Of a stretch of 64,000 bases of DNA, positions 1 to 9,694 are shown piece by piece. The notes under the pieces were generated by a model that was not told the DNA's origin, searched no databases, and saw nothing but the letters and a program-made list of their open reading frames with translations. How positions within the stretch are numbered: position 1 is the first letter of the stretch; each line of letters begins with the position of its first letter. The DNA comes from an uncultured Paracoccaceae bacterium (GTDB lineage: Bacteria; Pseudomonadota; Alphaproteobacteria; Rhodobacterales; Rhodobacteraceae). The stretch spans positions 1 to 64,000 of the forward strand of contig CALSOO010000005.1 in assembly GCA_943787985.1 (NCBI GenBank). Direction: 5' to 3'. The position numbers were made by a program, and so were the translations under genes.

Positions 1-492
1 TATGCCCTTGTCGGATCGCTGCGGCGAGAATTGCGGGTTTGCCGGTCTGATGGGGGGTGCGTTGCGGCCGACAGTCTTGCGATCGAGCGCATTGCACAGC
101 TGCGTTTCGGGCAAGCCACGGTGCAGGATTTCATTGTCGGGCGATATGAGGCCACCGTGCGCGGTTTGATCCTTGATCTGCGCCGTTTTGGCATGGTGAA
201 TGTGGTGGTGTTTGCGCTGATGATGGGCTGATTGTGTTTCGCAATCACCTCAACTGGCGGTTCGCCGCGTTGAGCGTGGCGATGACCGGCCTACGCGGCC
301 TGGGCGTCTTACGGGTATATCTACGGGCAAAACTGGGCGCTTTCGATCCTGTTTCAGGACTGGGCGGCACCGGGGTATCAGGTCGCCATGATCTTTATGG
401 CGGCGTTGTTTTCGGATTGGTTGTTTTTACGCGGCTGGATCACGCGCATCACCCTTGAGGCCATCGCGAGCGTGGCCCGAGGGGTGGGGTAA
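1..492 (+). pseudogene. C-terminal part of an unrecognised membrane protein, frame-disrupted
   Basis: Reading from the window edge gives an open frame to a TGA near 231 that includes a hydrophobic stretch (VNVVVFALMMG). A different frame from about 290 continues with a tryptophan-rich, hydrophobic C-terminus (YGYIYGQNWALS, MIFMAALFSDWLFLRGW) ending at TAA 490-492. At least two frame changes lie between 231 and 300, so this reads as one gene with indels whose 5' end is outside the window. I do not recognise the family. It converges on comE, with a 36-base gap, and its link to sulfonate metabolism is unknown. A transport role would fit the neighbourhood but nothing in the sequence shows it. Confidence 0.4.
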
Positions 493-528
493 GGCGCACC
501 GCGGAAAGTCCCCGCGCGCCTTGGAGCT

Positions 529-1080
529 TTAGCTGGCCACGGCTTTCATGAAGCGGTCGCGGATCACGACCGGGTCCATCGTGATCACCGGCAACTTGAT
601 GTTGCCGCTGTCGCATTTCACACGATCACCGTCATCTGTCGCTGTCGATGGCGGCTTGCAGCACCTTGCCCGTGTCCACGTCCTGACACTCGACCACGTT
701 TTCGCAACCACAGGCCTTGGCCACGTTTTCAAGCTAGGTTTTCTTGCCCGCATAGGTCGGCTGATCGCCGGTCGAGCCGTAGGAGCCGTTGTCGATGATC
801 AACAGGATATAGTTGTCGGCCACGTTGTTGGCGATGGTCGGCAGCGTGCCCAGGTTGGTCAGAACAGAGCCGTCACCGTCGATGGAGATGACCGTTTTGT
901 CTTGCGCCAGCGCCAGGCCAAGGCCGATCGAGGAAGACAGCCCCATGGTGCCCAGCATGTAGAAATTCGTCGGCTGTCGTCGATCATGATGCAGTTCCTG
1001 GCTGGGCAGCCGATGTTGCAGACGACCAGCTGGTCACGAAGGATCGGGGCGATTTCTTGCAGGATTTCAGAACGGATCAT
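529..1080 (-). pseudogene. comE: Sulfopyruvate decarboxylase beta subunit (ComE), frame-disrupted
   Basis: ComE is the thiamine-diphosphate-binding subunit of sulfopyruvate decarboxylase, which turns 3-sulfopyruvate into sulfoacetaldehyde and CO2. The N-terminus (MIRSEILQEIAPILRDQLVV) starts at ATG 1080. The frame changes near 1003, after which comes MLGTMGLSSSIGLGLAL, then the ThDP motif region (ISIDGDGSVLTNLG followed by IIDNGSYGSTGDQPT). Further shifts near 735 and 640 lead to a C-terminus ending KAVAS at TAA 529. The summed length (about 183 residues) matches the family. The start overlaps the comD stop as ATGA, so the two subunits are translationally coupled. The residue order is conserved across frames, so sequence error is at least as likely as real decay. 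Confidence 0.8.
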
Positions 1081-1583
1081 TGGTCGCCGTAGCCTCCCCA
1101 GAAGTTGCGCATCCGTCAGGATCGCCACAGGTTTGTTGCACATGAAGGTGTATTTCAGGATGTTGTCGAACTCTCTCGACGTCCTTCTGCCAGTGGAAAT
1201 GGTAGGTCGGGATGTTCATCTGGGCCAGCAAGCGCTTTGGTGTGCACGGCCATTTCGACCTGACAGGCCACCGGCTCGCGCAGCTCGCCGCGATAGAGAT
1301 CAGCATCGGCAGCGGCATCCGGTAGTACTGCGTCAGCGTCGCCAGCGTGTTGATGGTCACCCCGATGGCCGTGTTCTGCATGATGATCGCGGGCGCTTGC
1401 CGCCCATGAAGGCCCCAGCGCACAGGCCCATGCCTTCGTCTTCCTTGTTGGACGGGATGTGGAAAATTTCGTCGCGCTTCGACTCTCGTCGATGACGCCC
1501 GCAAGCTGTTTGCACGGCACCGTCGTGACGAATGAGACTGCCGTTGGCGACAAATCGTCGACGATTTTGGGACTGATAGTCAC
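1077..1583 (-). pseudogene. comD: Sulfopyruvate decarboxylase alpha subunit (ComD), frame-disrupted
   Basis: ComD is the partner of ComE. It begins at GTG 1583, nine bases after an AGGAG ribosome binding site (1593-1597). Across at least five frame changes one can read a VPCKQLAGVID segment, HIPSNKEDEGMGLCAGAFMG, the active-site-type segment IIMQNTAIGVTINTLATLTQ, YRGELREPVACQVEMAVHT, MNIPTYHFHW and KPVAILTDAQLL, ending GYGDQ at a TGA that overlaps the comE start. The total length (about 168 residues) is normal for the family. It is the fourth gene of the hpsN-hpsO-hpsP-comD-comE operon, where it takes sulfopyruvate from the dihydroxypropanesulfonate route. Confidence 0.8.
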
Positions 1584-1618
1584 GTCGAGTTACTCCTGTT
1601 GCGGCCGGGTGGATGCCG

Positions 1619-2596
1619 TTAGTTGTGGGTGAGCATGATTTTCGCGGCGGTCCGGCCTGCGCGGATATCGGCAAAGGCGCCGGCCCATCGGAAGCGCGGC
1701 TTTCGGTCCAGTCCAGCGCCCAAGCGTGCCGTCAAATATGGCCGCGCGGTGTCGCGGAAGTCCTGCGCGGTGTAGGTGTAGGTGCCGATGAACGTGATTT
1801 CCTGCAGGGTCATGCGGCGGATATCCAGCCCGCCGGTATCCTCGCCCAGCCGATATGCGCGATGCACACCGCCGGGCGCACAGGGCCGAGGCCGCAGCGC
1901 GCGTGGCGGCATACCCCACCGCATCGACGACCATCGGGAATTGGCGCCTTGGCGGCGCTGCACAGCCCGACTTGCCCGCAGCGATCGCCAGAAAGCGCGC
2001 CGGCGTCGGTTGGGTTCCGAGATGGTGACACGTCCGCACGCCCGAAAGCCTGCAAGCGCCGCCCGCCCAATGGCGTCCGCCACCCGATCACCACGGCGCT
2101 CACGTCTGTGGTGTCTTCGGCCTCCATAGCCAGCCGGACCGCATGCCAGCCCACCTGCCAGCGGCTCGGCCAATGCGGCATGTTGCCAGCGGCGTGTCAT
2201 CGGGCACCTCCACAAGGTTCGCATCAGGCATCGCCACGTATTCGGCGAACGCCCCTTCGCGCGGCGGCATCGAGATGATCTCCCGCGCGCGGCAGATGTT
2301 GGTTCTGCCCCCGTCTGCACGCAGCGCATGTTCCGCAGGTGACCAGCGGGTTGATCGTCACGCGGCCGTCCCGGGCCGCCGGTGATACGCCCGCGGCCTC
2401 GTGCCCCAGGGTCAGCGGCGCGGGGCGTCGGTGTCATCGTGCCCGAGATAGGCATGCATGTCCGAGCCGCAGATCCCCGACCGCCGTCGATGCGGACCAG
2501 CGTCTCGCCCTGCCCCTGCGGCGGGTTTTTCCACGTCGCTGATACGTCCAGCGTTTCGACGCCTGTGTAAACGAGTGCTTTCATGGTGTCGCTCAT
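1619..2596 (-). pseudogene. hpsP: Zinc-dependent alcohol dehydrogenase, HpsP-like, frame-disrupted
   Basis: This is a medium-chain dehydrogenase. From ATG 2596 (or the internal ATG 2584, MKALVYTG) one reads the N-terminal GroES-like domain. In a second frame follows the catalytic zinc segment GICGSDMHAYLGHDD, then a structural-zinc-type cysteine stretch, a nucleotide-binding glycine stretch near 2090, and a C-terminus in the first frame (MTLQEITFIGTYTYTAQDF) ending at TAA 1619. Several indels break it. Its place directly after an SDR and HpsN, and before comDE, matches the hpsNOP set, in which HpsO and HpsP are proposed to interconvert DHPS enantiomers through a 2-keto intermediate. The symbol rests on context more than on sequence, since the zinc dehydrogenase family is broad. 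Confidence 0.6.
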
Positions 2597-3361
2597 TTGG
2601 CCGTGAACCCCCCGTCAACCATCAAGTGATTTGTCCCGTCACATAGCCCGACGCGTCCGAGCACAGAAACAGCAGCGGCCCGTCCAGATCGGCAGGGTTC
2701 CCCGTTGCGCCCGATGCAGGTTTGCGCCGCAGTTGCGCCCGACAGTTCCGCGTTCGGCAAACACGGGCCCGGTCAGTTCGGTCGCGAAAGAATCCCGGGG
2801 CCGACGGCGTTGGCGCGTGATCCCGTGCGGCAGACCACGCCTCGGCCATGGCCCGTGTCATTTGATCCACGCCCCCTTTGGCGGCTCCGTAGCTGATCCC
2901 GTTGGCAAAGGCGCGCGGTGATCTGCAGCGAGGCAAAGTTGACGATCCGCCCCCAGCCCTTGGCTTTCATCGCGGGCACCAGCGCCTGCGCTAAGGAAGA
3001 ACGGCGCCGACAGGTTAAGGGTCGAGGGTCGTGTCCCACCCTTGCGGCGGTCACATCGTCTGCGTGTTCGCGTGTGTTGATGCCGGCCGCGTTGATCAGG
3101 ATATCCGGTGCCCCGAACGGTGCGCGCACGTGCTCTGCGATAGCGTGATGCGCGCTGCGATCGCCCAGATCCGCCACCACCGTTGCCGTGTCCCCGCCCG
3201 CCTCGGTCTGCCATGCGGCGAGGGCATCAGCGCGGCGCGCCACCCCCCACCACTTTGCATCCCGCTTGCGCGAGCAAAGTTGCAGTGCGCCGCCCCAAGC
3301 CACTGGAGGCTCCGGTAACGCAGGCCACACGGCCCGCGACATCAAAGAGGGCGGCGCTCAT
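2593..3361 (-). pseudogene. hpsO: Short-chain dehydrogenase/reductase, HpsO-like, frame-disrupted
   Basis: The N-terminus from ATG 3361 reads cleanly as MSAALFDVAGRVACVTGASSG, carrying the SDR cofactor motif TGASSGLG. Later come DILINAAGIN (the NAAG motif), GRIVNFASLQ and, in another frame, the catalytic YxxxK in SYGAAKGGVDQMTRAMAEAW. The end is VDGGFTAK at a TGA (2595-2593) that overlaps the next ATG as ATGA. At least three frame changes interrupt it. Only three bases separate it from the hpsN stop, so it belongs to the same transcript. By context it is the DHPS 2-dehydrogenase HpsO. The SDR fold alone does not give the substrate. Confidence 0.6.
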
Positions 3362-3364
3362 CTG

Positions 3365-4672
3365 TTATTCCTCGGCCGTGAGGTCGAAGTTTTCATCCGG
3401 GAAGTATTTGGCCAGACGCACATCCGCGGCCCGGGCGTGCCCTTCCATTCCTTCAAGGCGCGAAATCCGTGCTGTCGCGATGGCCACGTCTTTGGACCCT
3501 TCGCGCGTGGACCGCTGCCACGTCACGATTTTCATGTATTTGTGCACCGACAAACCGCCTGTGTATTTCGCCGATCCGGAGGTCGGCAAAACGTGGTTGG
3601 TTCCGGAGGCTTTGTCGCCGTAGGACACGGTGGTTTCTTCGCCCAAAAACAATGAGCCGTAGCACTGCAGGCGGTTCAGCCACCAGTCCAGATCCCCCGC
3701 TTGCACGGTGAGGTGTTCCGGTGCGTAATCATCCGAGCAGGCTGCCATTTCTTCGCGGTCATCGCAGACGATGACTTCGGCGTAGTCCCGCCATGCGGCT
3801 TCGGCGTTCTGGCGGTTCAGTTCCGGCAGGTCTGCGATCAGTTCGGGGACCAGCTCCATCACTTTGGCGGCCAAGGCGCGGTCGTCCGTCACCAGCCACA
3901 CCGGAGAGTTGTACCCGTGTTCCGCCTGCGAAACGAGGTCGGTCGCCACGATGTGGGCGTCTGCTGTTGCATCGGCCAGAATAAGGCTGTCGGTCGGGCC
4001 TGCGACCATGTCGATCCCGACCCGCCCAAACAGAAAGCGTTTGGCTTCGGCCACAAACTGGTTGCCCGGTCCGACCAGAATGTCGGCTTTGGGCAGGCCA
4101 AACAGCCCGAATGTCATGGCCGCGACCCCCTGGACCCCGCCCAAGGCCAGAATTTGCGTGGCCCCGCACAAATGCGCAGCATAGATGATTGCAGGCGCGA
4201 CCCCTTCATTCGGGCGCGGTGGCGAGCAGGCGACGATGTTTTCGCATCCCGCCACTTTGGCCGTTGTCACAGTCATGATTGCAGAGGCGATGTGGCTGTA
4301 GCGCCCCCCCGGAACATAGCAGCCTGCGGCGCGAACGGGGATGGCTTTTTGACCCGCGATCAGGCCCGGAACGATTTCGGTTTCCACGTCTGTCATGGTG
4401 CTTTTTTGCAGCTCGGCAAAGCGGCGCACGTTGTCGTGGGCAAAAGCGATATCTTCTTTGAGTTTTTGCGGCACTTTGGCAGCGGCGGCAGCGATGTCCT
4501 CGGCGCCCAACATCACAGGTCCGTCATAGTTGTCGAACTTTTTAGCGTATTTCAGCGCGGCCTCGTCGCCACCTGCCTCAATGTCCGCCAGAATGTTCTT
4601 GACGGTTTCACGCACCTCGTCCGACCCTGATTGAGCGGTCATAGTGGCTTTTTTCAGATAGTCGCGTGCCAT
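3365..4672 (-). CDS. hpsN: Sulfopropanediol 3-dehydrogenase HpsN (histidinol-dehydrogenase family)
   Basis: HpsN is an NAD-dependent, zinc-type dehydrogenase that oxidises (R)-2,3-dihydroxypropane-1-sulfonate to sulfolactate in two steps, as histidinol dehydrogenase does with histidinol. The family is visible from IPVRAAGCYVPGGRYSH, DILVGPGNQFVAEAKR, MVAGPTDSLILAD, a SQAEHG motif with candidate zinc-ligand Gln and His, APEHLTVQ and the segment ASGTNHVLPTSG. The frame is intact over about 435 codons, in contrast to its neighbours. I chose ATG 4672 (MARDYLKKATM) because a GGAG lies about seven bases upstream and the family starts there. An in-frame extension to 4810 reads through promoter-like AT-rich DNA. 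It heads the hpsN-O-P-comD-E operon. Confidence 0.88.
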   Translation of the reverse strand: MARDYLKKATMTAQSGSDEVRETVKNILADIEAGGDEAALKYAKKFDNYDGPVMLGAEDIAAAAAKVPQKLKEDIAFAHDNVRRFAELQKSTMTDVETEIVPGLIAGQKAIPVRAAGCYVPGGRYSHIASAIMTVTTAKVAGCENIVACSPPRPNEGVAPAIIYAAHLCGATQILALGGVQGVAAMTFGLFGLPKADILVGPGNQFVAEAKRFLFGRVGIDMVAGPTDSLILADATADAHIVATDLVSQAEHGYNSPVWLVTDDRALAAKVMELVPELIADLPELNRQNAEAAWRDYAEVIVCDDREEMAACSDDYAPEHLTVQAGDLDWWLNRLQCYGSLFLGEETTVSYGDKASGTNHVLPTSGSAKYTGGLSVHKYMKIVTWQRSTREGSKDVAIATARISRLEGMEGHARAADVRLAKYFPDENFDLTAEE

Positions 4673-4805
4673 CGGCGGACTCCATGCATTGTCTAGGGTT
4701 GCGTCCTGATCCCACACAAGGGGGTCGTCCGACAATTCAAATCGGCGCAGACTCGAAATATGAAAGCCAATTTTGCATTTTTTGAAATGTAGAGTCTCAT
4801 TTTTT
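4673..4805 (-). promoter_or_regulatory. AT-rich promoter region of the hpsN operon with a GAGTCTCA motif
   Basis: The 130 bases before hpsN are far more AT-rich than the coding DNA. On the + strand, 4789-4803 reads GTAGAGTCTCATTTT. This matches 12 of 15 bases with GTGCAGTCTCAATTT at 12126-12140, in the region before tauR, where the same bases form half of a perfect palindrome. No clear -35/-10 pair can be assigned by eye. A shared operator for the sulfonate genes is an inference. Confidence 0.35.
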
Positions 4806-4840
4806 GACAAAAAGCCGCTCCCCGAAGGTGCGGCTTTGCT
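4806..4840 (-). terminator. Rho-independent terminator after tauC
   Basis: The arms AAAGCCGC (4811-4818) and GCGGCTTT (4830-4837) enclose an 11-base loop. On the minus strand the hairpin is followed by a T-rich stretch. It lies 65 bases past the tauC stop and separates the taurine transporter transcript from the hpsN promoter. Confidence 0.75.
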
Positions 4841-4904
4841 TTTTGTTCATTTGGGCGGGCGCAGGCAAAACCCTTGCATGTGCCCCCTGTTTACCCTTGC
4901 GGGA

Positions 4905-6214
4905 TCACCCTTTGCCTTTCCATGGCACCAGGATCCGTTCGGCCCAGCGCATCAGCATATCAATGCCAAAGCCGATGATCCCGATGAGGATAATCCCCAT
5001 CAAAACGATGTCGGTGTTTGAAACTTGGACGCCGCCATGATCATCATGCCGCACCTTTTCCGCCGCAACAAGTTCCGCCGCAACAACCGTACCCCAGCAC
5101 ACGCCCATCGCCACACGCGCCGCCGTAAAATCTCGGGCAGCGAGTTGGGAATGATAACATGGCGCATGATTTGCCCTTTGACGCGCCCAATGAGTATGCA
5201 GCATGCACCTTGGAGATCTTGACGCCAGACACGCCAGATCGCGCACGCGATGGCCATGATCCAAAGGGCAGCAAGGAACAGCAGGATAATCTTGCCTGCC
5301 TCTCCGATACCTGCCCAGATGATCACCAAGCGGAATCAACGCCAGCGGTGGCACAGGGCGCATGAATTCCACGATCGGATCAAACCAACCGCGGAACCAA
5401 TTGCTCAGGCCCATGGCATAGCCCAGCGGAATCCCCACTATTGCGCCCAACATAAAGCCAACCACAACGCGAAATAGCGAGAAGCCAAGATGCTCTGCCA
5501 AGGTCACGTTCTGATAGCCCGTCTTTGGCCACGAAAGCGACGTGACCAGACCTCTGTCGGGAGAGGGCAGCCAGATGGTTCCATCTGCCAACCTTTGCCC
5601 GGCGTGATGTTCAACGTGCCTTTATCCGACATCGCGACGCGGGCCAAACCAACTTCGACACCGGGTGCAATCGCCTGCCCGTCAACGGCAGTGATTTAGC
5701 CCCTGCCTTACGGCTCATCTCGTCGTTGGCGTCCCAAATCAACAGCTTGGACCGATACGATTGCACCACAAGTGTATCGTTCTTGGCGATGCCCTCGCCC
5801 AGGCGACATCGGGGGGGGCACATCCTGCACCTTTAGGATGACACGCACTATGACCGTCGCATTTGCGTTGTGCCGTCCTCGAGGTGCGAGTGTAAGTGAA
5901 CTCGCCTCTCCCTCAAACGGACCGGGTGCATGCATAGAACCCGGGCAACAGATTTGATCCCGTGAACGCGCCCCAGAACAAAAATCAGCACAATCGAAAT
6001 GACCGACGCTGCATTTGGCCGTCACCGGCGCTTTCGTCGCCAAAGGTCACCGTTTTCAGCGAGCCGTAGTCCGTTTTGGGCGTCATTTGCTTGCGAACCG
6101 CTCCATCGATCCATCGTCAGCAGGATCAGAGCACATACCACGCTAAGGCGGCAGATACCGATAGTCGACAGGAACGCGCCAGAGTTCGCCCCAGAGTCTT
6201 TGAAAACTGTCCAT
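4905..6214 (-). pseudogene. tauC: Taurine ABC transporter permease TauC, frame-disrupted
   Basis: This is the inner-membrane channel subunit of the taurine importer. The start is ATG 6214 (MDSFQRLWGELWRVPVDYRY), preceded by GAGGAG and apparently overlapping the tauB stop. After several frame changes between about 6130 and 5600, a long open stretch gives the permease core: LAEHLGFSLFRVVVGFMLGA, GIPLGYAMGLSNWFRG, FDPIVEFMRPVPPLALIPL (start of the EAA loop region), then, past further shifts, VAAELVAAEKV and DIVLMGIILIGIIGFGIDML, ending VPWKGKG. The summed length of roughly 435 codons is longer than E. coli TauC because of an extended N-terminal segment. Confidence 0.78.
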
Positions 6215-7013
6215 TATGCGTCTCCTCGTCCGGCCCATGATTTCTTCTTCCATGTCCCAGATCATTTCAGGATCTCCTCGCGGTCTTGTTGAATCTTCGG
6301 GTGCTTTTTCACTTCGCGCAGTCGCGCCCACGCCCAGTTCTGCAAATGGCAGTGGTATTCTTTGTGAATACGGCCTGGGCGTGGGGCCATGACCAACAAG
6401 CGTTCTCCCAGCAAGCAAGGCCTCTTCAACAGAGTGGGTGATCAGGATGATCGTCTTGCCCGTCTCTTTCCAAAGCTTCAGAACAAGGCTTTGCATCTTT
6501 TCACGGGTCAACGCGTCCAGCGCGCCAAGCGGTTCGTCCATCAAGATCACATCAGGGTCATTGGCAAGGCAACGGGCCAAAGCCACACGCTGCTGCATGC
6601 CGCCGGACAGTTCGTAGACGCCTTTTCCTTGAAATCCTGCAAGGCCGACAACGTCCAGCAGATGATCCACATCTTCGGTCTTTCGCTCTTGCGGCATGCC
6701 CTTCATGTCGGGACCAAAGCGCACGTTGTCACGCACGCTCATCCATTCAAACAAGCGCCCTTGCTGGAAGACCATGCCGCGTTCGGCGCTCGGGCCTGAC
6801 AACTGCTGCCGTTCAGGATCATCTGCCCTTCGGTGGGGCCAAGAAACCTGCAACGATGTTCAGCAGCGTCGTCTTGCCGCAGCCCGAAGGGCCAAGCACC
6901 TCAACAATTCGCCTGCTTTAAGTTCAAGCGGACGTCTTTCAAGCGCTTGCACGATGCCCACCGTTGGGCAGATTCGAAACGCATGGAAATGTTGTCTATT
7001 GAAGTCCTGACAT
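6214..7013 (-). pseudogene. tauB: Taurine ABC transporter ATPase TauB, frame-disrupted
   Basis: This is the cytoplasmic ATPase of the taurine importer. ATG 7013 follows AGGGACC. The first codons read MSGL, then the frame breaks. Across frames one can follow an N-terminal strand, the P-loop [17 protein letters not shown] near 6870, MVFQQGRLFEWMSVRDNV (Q-loop), the ABC signature YELSGGMQQRVALARCLAND, Walker B VILMDEPLGALDA and the switch histidine in IILITHSVEEALLAG. The C-terminus holds MIWDMEEEIMGR just before the tauC start. At least four indels are implied. It follows tauA in the same orientation. Confidence 0.82.
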
Positions 7014-7084
7014 GGTCCCTTTCCGATCCATTTTCTGGAGCTGTCAGGAAAGGAAAAATGGCGGTCGCTGGGATGCACCCGCCC

Positions 7085-8088
7085 TCAAGAAAGTCTTACT
7101 TGCATTGCGCGCTTCAATGGCCCTGTGTTTACAACTGCATCATAGCTGTCCAGCGCAGCGGGATGGAACCGGCTGTCCACGAAGACGTCTGCAACGCCTT
7201 TCATGAAGGCTGTGCGCGTGCCACCCAACCATGCTTCGGACAGCTGGTCGTCAACGTCTGGGAATCACGAATGTGGCATGTCTGCGTCGCATCTACGTCC
7301 ATACCCGCGTCTTTCGCGATCACTGGCAGCATTTCTGCTCGCATGGCTTCATCGTTCCACATGCGTTTGCGTCTGCTGTGACTTTCAGGAACTTCGCGAC
7401 CAGTATCGCCGTTCTCTGCATGAACCCGCAGGGCTGTTGTCGCGTCAAACACCAAGATGCCCAGGCTTCTTTTCTCAGCGCCAGTCAGCAAGATGTTGCC
7501 GTGCTCTTTCATGCGACGCAGCGCACCACCCCAACCACAGGCCATGTCAACTGACCTTGCGCCAGAGCCGCTGCGCCCTCAGCTGGTGCCATGTCGACAA
7601 CTGTCGAGGACGCCAGTCAACACCGAAGTGGTCCATCTGGCGCAGGAAGCCGTAGTGCGCGGCTGTCCCAAGTGGAACCGCAACTTTCTTGCCAGCCAAG
7701 TTCGCCGCGGAGTCTTTGTCGATCTCCAGACCGGATGCAACAACGCAGTTGTCGTTCTCAGCATAGGAAACCGCAACGTCGAGCACTCTGGAGGTCTTGA
7801 CCCGCTGACGTCGCGACAACGAATGGTGGACACCTTGGCTGACAGAAATCTGCACGTCGCCGGATGCCATCGCCGCGGACATTGCTGTGCCTGTGTCGAA
7901 GCAACCCAGTTCACTTTCACGCCCAGTGCTTCGTCATATGTGCCGTTCACTTTTGCGAACTGGAATGGCATTGGCCACTCAAGGAAATAACCAACGGTGA
8001 TTTCGCCGTGGCCGTCTGCGAATGCTGCAGTGCCGGTCAGTGCCATTACTGTGCTTGCCAGAATGGCGCGTGTTGTTGTCTTGATCAT
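7085..8088 (-). pseudogene. tauA: Taurine ABC transporter periplasmic binding protein TauA, frame-disrupted
   Basis: This is the secreted taurine-binding protein. ATG 8088 (MIKTTTRAILASTVMALTG, ending TAAFADG) encodes a clear signal peptide, with AGGGAG seven bases upstream. The mature protein opens with EITVGYFLEWPMPFQFAKVN, a family hallmark. Later segments appear in shifted frames, including KTPRRT/DSAANLAGKKVAVPLGTAAH, and a C-terminus NTGPLKRAMQVRLS ending at TGA 7085. The summed length is about 334 residues, as expected. At least four frame changes occur. It is the first gene of tauABC; the oxidoreductase gene lies upstream in the same orientation. Confidence 0.82.
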
Positions 8089-8394
8089 AACATACTCCCT
8101 GTTGATCAAATCAAAGCCTTATGGCTTCGGGTTTGTTGACCACCGGCTTCAAGGCCGGCAGCAGACGCGGAGCTTACATTGCCTGTGACAATGAAGCGCG
8201 TAGCGCAATCAGACTGAACCTAAGTTTCCATCTGTGCAACCGCTCATCATTGTTTTCACGTTTTGAAAACCCGCATTTTTCGTTTTTGCCTTAACCCTGC
8301 GCAGTGCAAGTTCAAGCTGTGTGCACTCTGGTGACAAAACGCTGTGAAGAAAGGACCACATACTGCTTCCGAATGAGTCCAGTTATAATCCTGC
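8089..8394 (-). promoter_or_regulatory. 306-base gene-free region upstream of tauA
   Basis: There is no convincing ORF. The minus strand carries CTGGACTCAT at 8383-8374, similar to the CTGGAC-type half-sites reported for TauR of Rhodobacter, and a GTGGTCCTT 23 bases further on. There is also a short inverted repeat CATTG-N7-CAATG near 8178-8194. It probably contains the tauABC promoter. No terminator is visible after the oxidoreductase, so read-through into tauA is possible. Confidence 0.35.
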
Positions 8395-9694
8395 CTAGCC
8401 CATACGTTGTGCGCTGCGCGCCTCGTGTTCGTCCCGAAAGCGCAGCCATGCCATGGCCAGTCCAGCCCCTAGAACTTGCGGCAATCGGAACGGATAGCGT
8501 GCGATCCTGGTGGTGGGCATCGGCAAATCCTCTTGGGCTGCCCCCAACGCCCGCCGCGCCATTTCGCGCCCCATCACCGACGACATCGCCACCCCCGCGC
8601 CCGTTGTATCCCAGCCCTGCGATCAACCCCGGTTCCGGTTCGTGCAGATGCGGCACGCGGTCCGGCGTGAGCGCAATCCGCCCGCTCCATTGGTGCGTCC
8701 ACGTCGCCCCTTTGAGGATGGGAAAGCGGGCCACGGCGTCTTTCATCATCCACCCGAACCCGCCTGCCCCGCCAAGCGGGGTGCGAAAGCCCATCCCCCC
8801 GAACAGGAACTGCCCCCCCGGTTCGCGGCGACAATAGATGATCATCCGCCGGGTGTCCGAAATCGTGTGCCCTTTCCGCAGAAGCGGCCCAAGGCGGGCC
8901 TCGTCCAGCACGTTCGTCGACATTTGCACCGACGTCAGCGGCATGACGGATGTTTTCAGCCCTCCCACCAACGCATCGGTGTAGCCGTTGGTGGCAATGA
9001 TCACGGTTTTGGCCTGCACGCGGTGTTGGCCCACCTGCATGTGCCACGTGGTCCCTTTGCGCTCCAGTTTGGTGACAGGAGAGTGCGAATGGATCGCGGC
9101 CCCGGCGCTGATCGCTGCCTTGGCCAACCCTCGCGTCAAAGACAAGGGCTGCACTGCCCCGCCCCGCTGTGACACGACGCCCGACACATACCCGTGTGCC
9201 CCCGTCAGGTCACGCACTTGTGTGCTGTCGATGAGCTCGAACCCTGCACCGTGCGCGTTCCACAGCTTGGCGTTGCGGTGCGACACCGCTTGTGCGCTTT
9301 TGCAGTGATCCGCCCGCACCCACCCCTTTTGACGGGCCTGACACTGGATCTGGTATTTCTCGATCATCTCGAACAGATCATCGGCAGAGCGCAGGGACAT
9401 ATGCGCCATCCGCTCGAAATAAGTGTCCCCGACCGCTTTGCGCAAATCGGCGGGTTGGGGGCAGGGCAACATGGGATTGACCTGACCGCCACTGCGCCCC
9501 GAGGCCCCCTGGGCCACGTCGCCTGCTTCGAAAACAGCCACGTTTGTGCCGGCTTCGGCCACATCAAGGGCCGCGCGCAGCCCCGTAAACCCCGCCCCCA
9601 CAACAGCCACATCGACCTTGAGGTCCTGGGCCAAAGGCGGCGTGTCTTCGGGCGGGATGGCAGTGACCTGCCAGAATGCATCTGTGTGGCTCAT
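8395..9694 (-). pseudogene. FAD-dependent oxidoreductase (DadA/OrdL-like), one frameshift
   Basis: This is an amine or amino-acid oxidase-type flavoprotein of the DAO superfamily. MSHTDAFWQV starts at ATG 9694. The Rossmann motif VAVVGAGFTGLRAALDVAEA with VFEAGDVAQGASGRSGGQVN follows, then IIATNGYTDALVGG and a C-terminal FAD segment GLIAGLGYNGRG. The frame breaks once near 8595; the remaining bases encode SSVMGREMARRALG and end at TAG 8395. It sits upstream of tauABC and divergent from tpa. Taurine dehydrogenase large subunit TauY is a related flavoprotein, but no TauX-like small subunit is present and tpa already deaminates taurine, so the substrate is open: another amine or a taurine-related N-methyl compound. 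Confidence 0.65.

Noticed and set aside
529-3361. Programmed ribosomal frameshifting in comD, comE and the dehydrogenases
   Set aside because: There are far too many shifts, at varied sites and in both directions, without slippery heptamers. Sequence error or decay explains them better.
3701-4630. A 309-codon open frame on the + strand
   Set aside because: Antisense to hpsN, which is intact and carries all family motifs. Composition is histidine- and phenylalanine-rich without domains.
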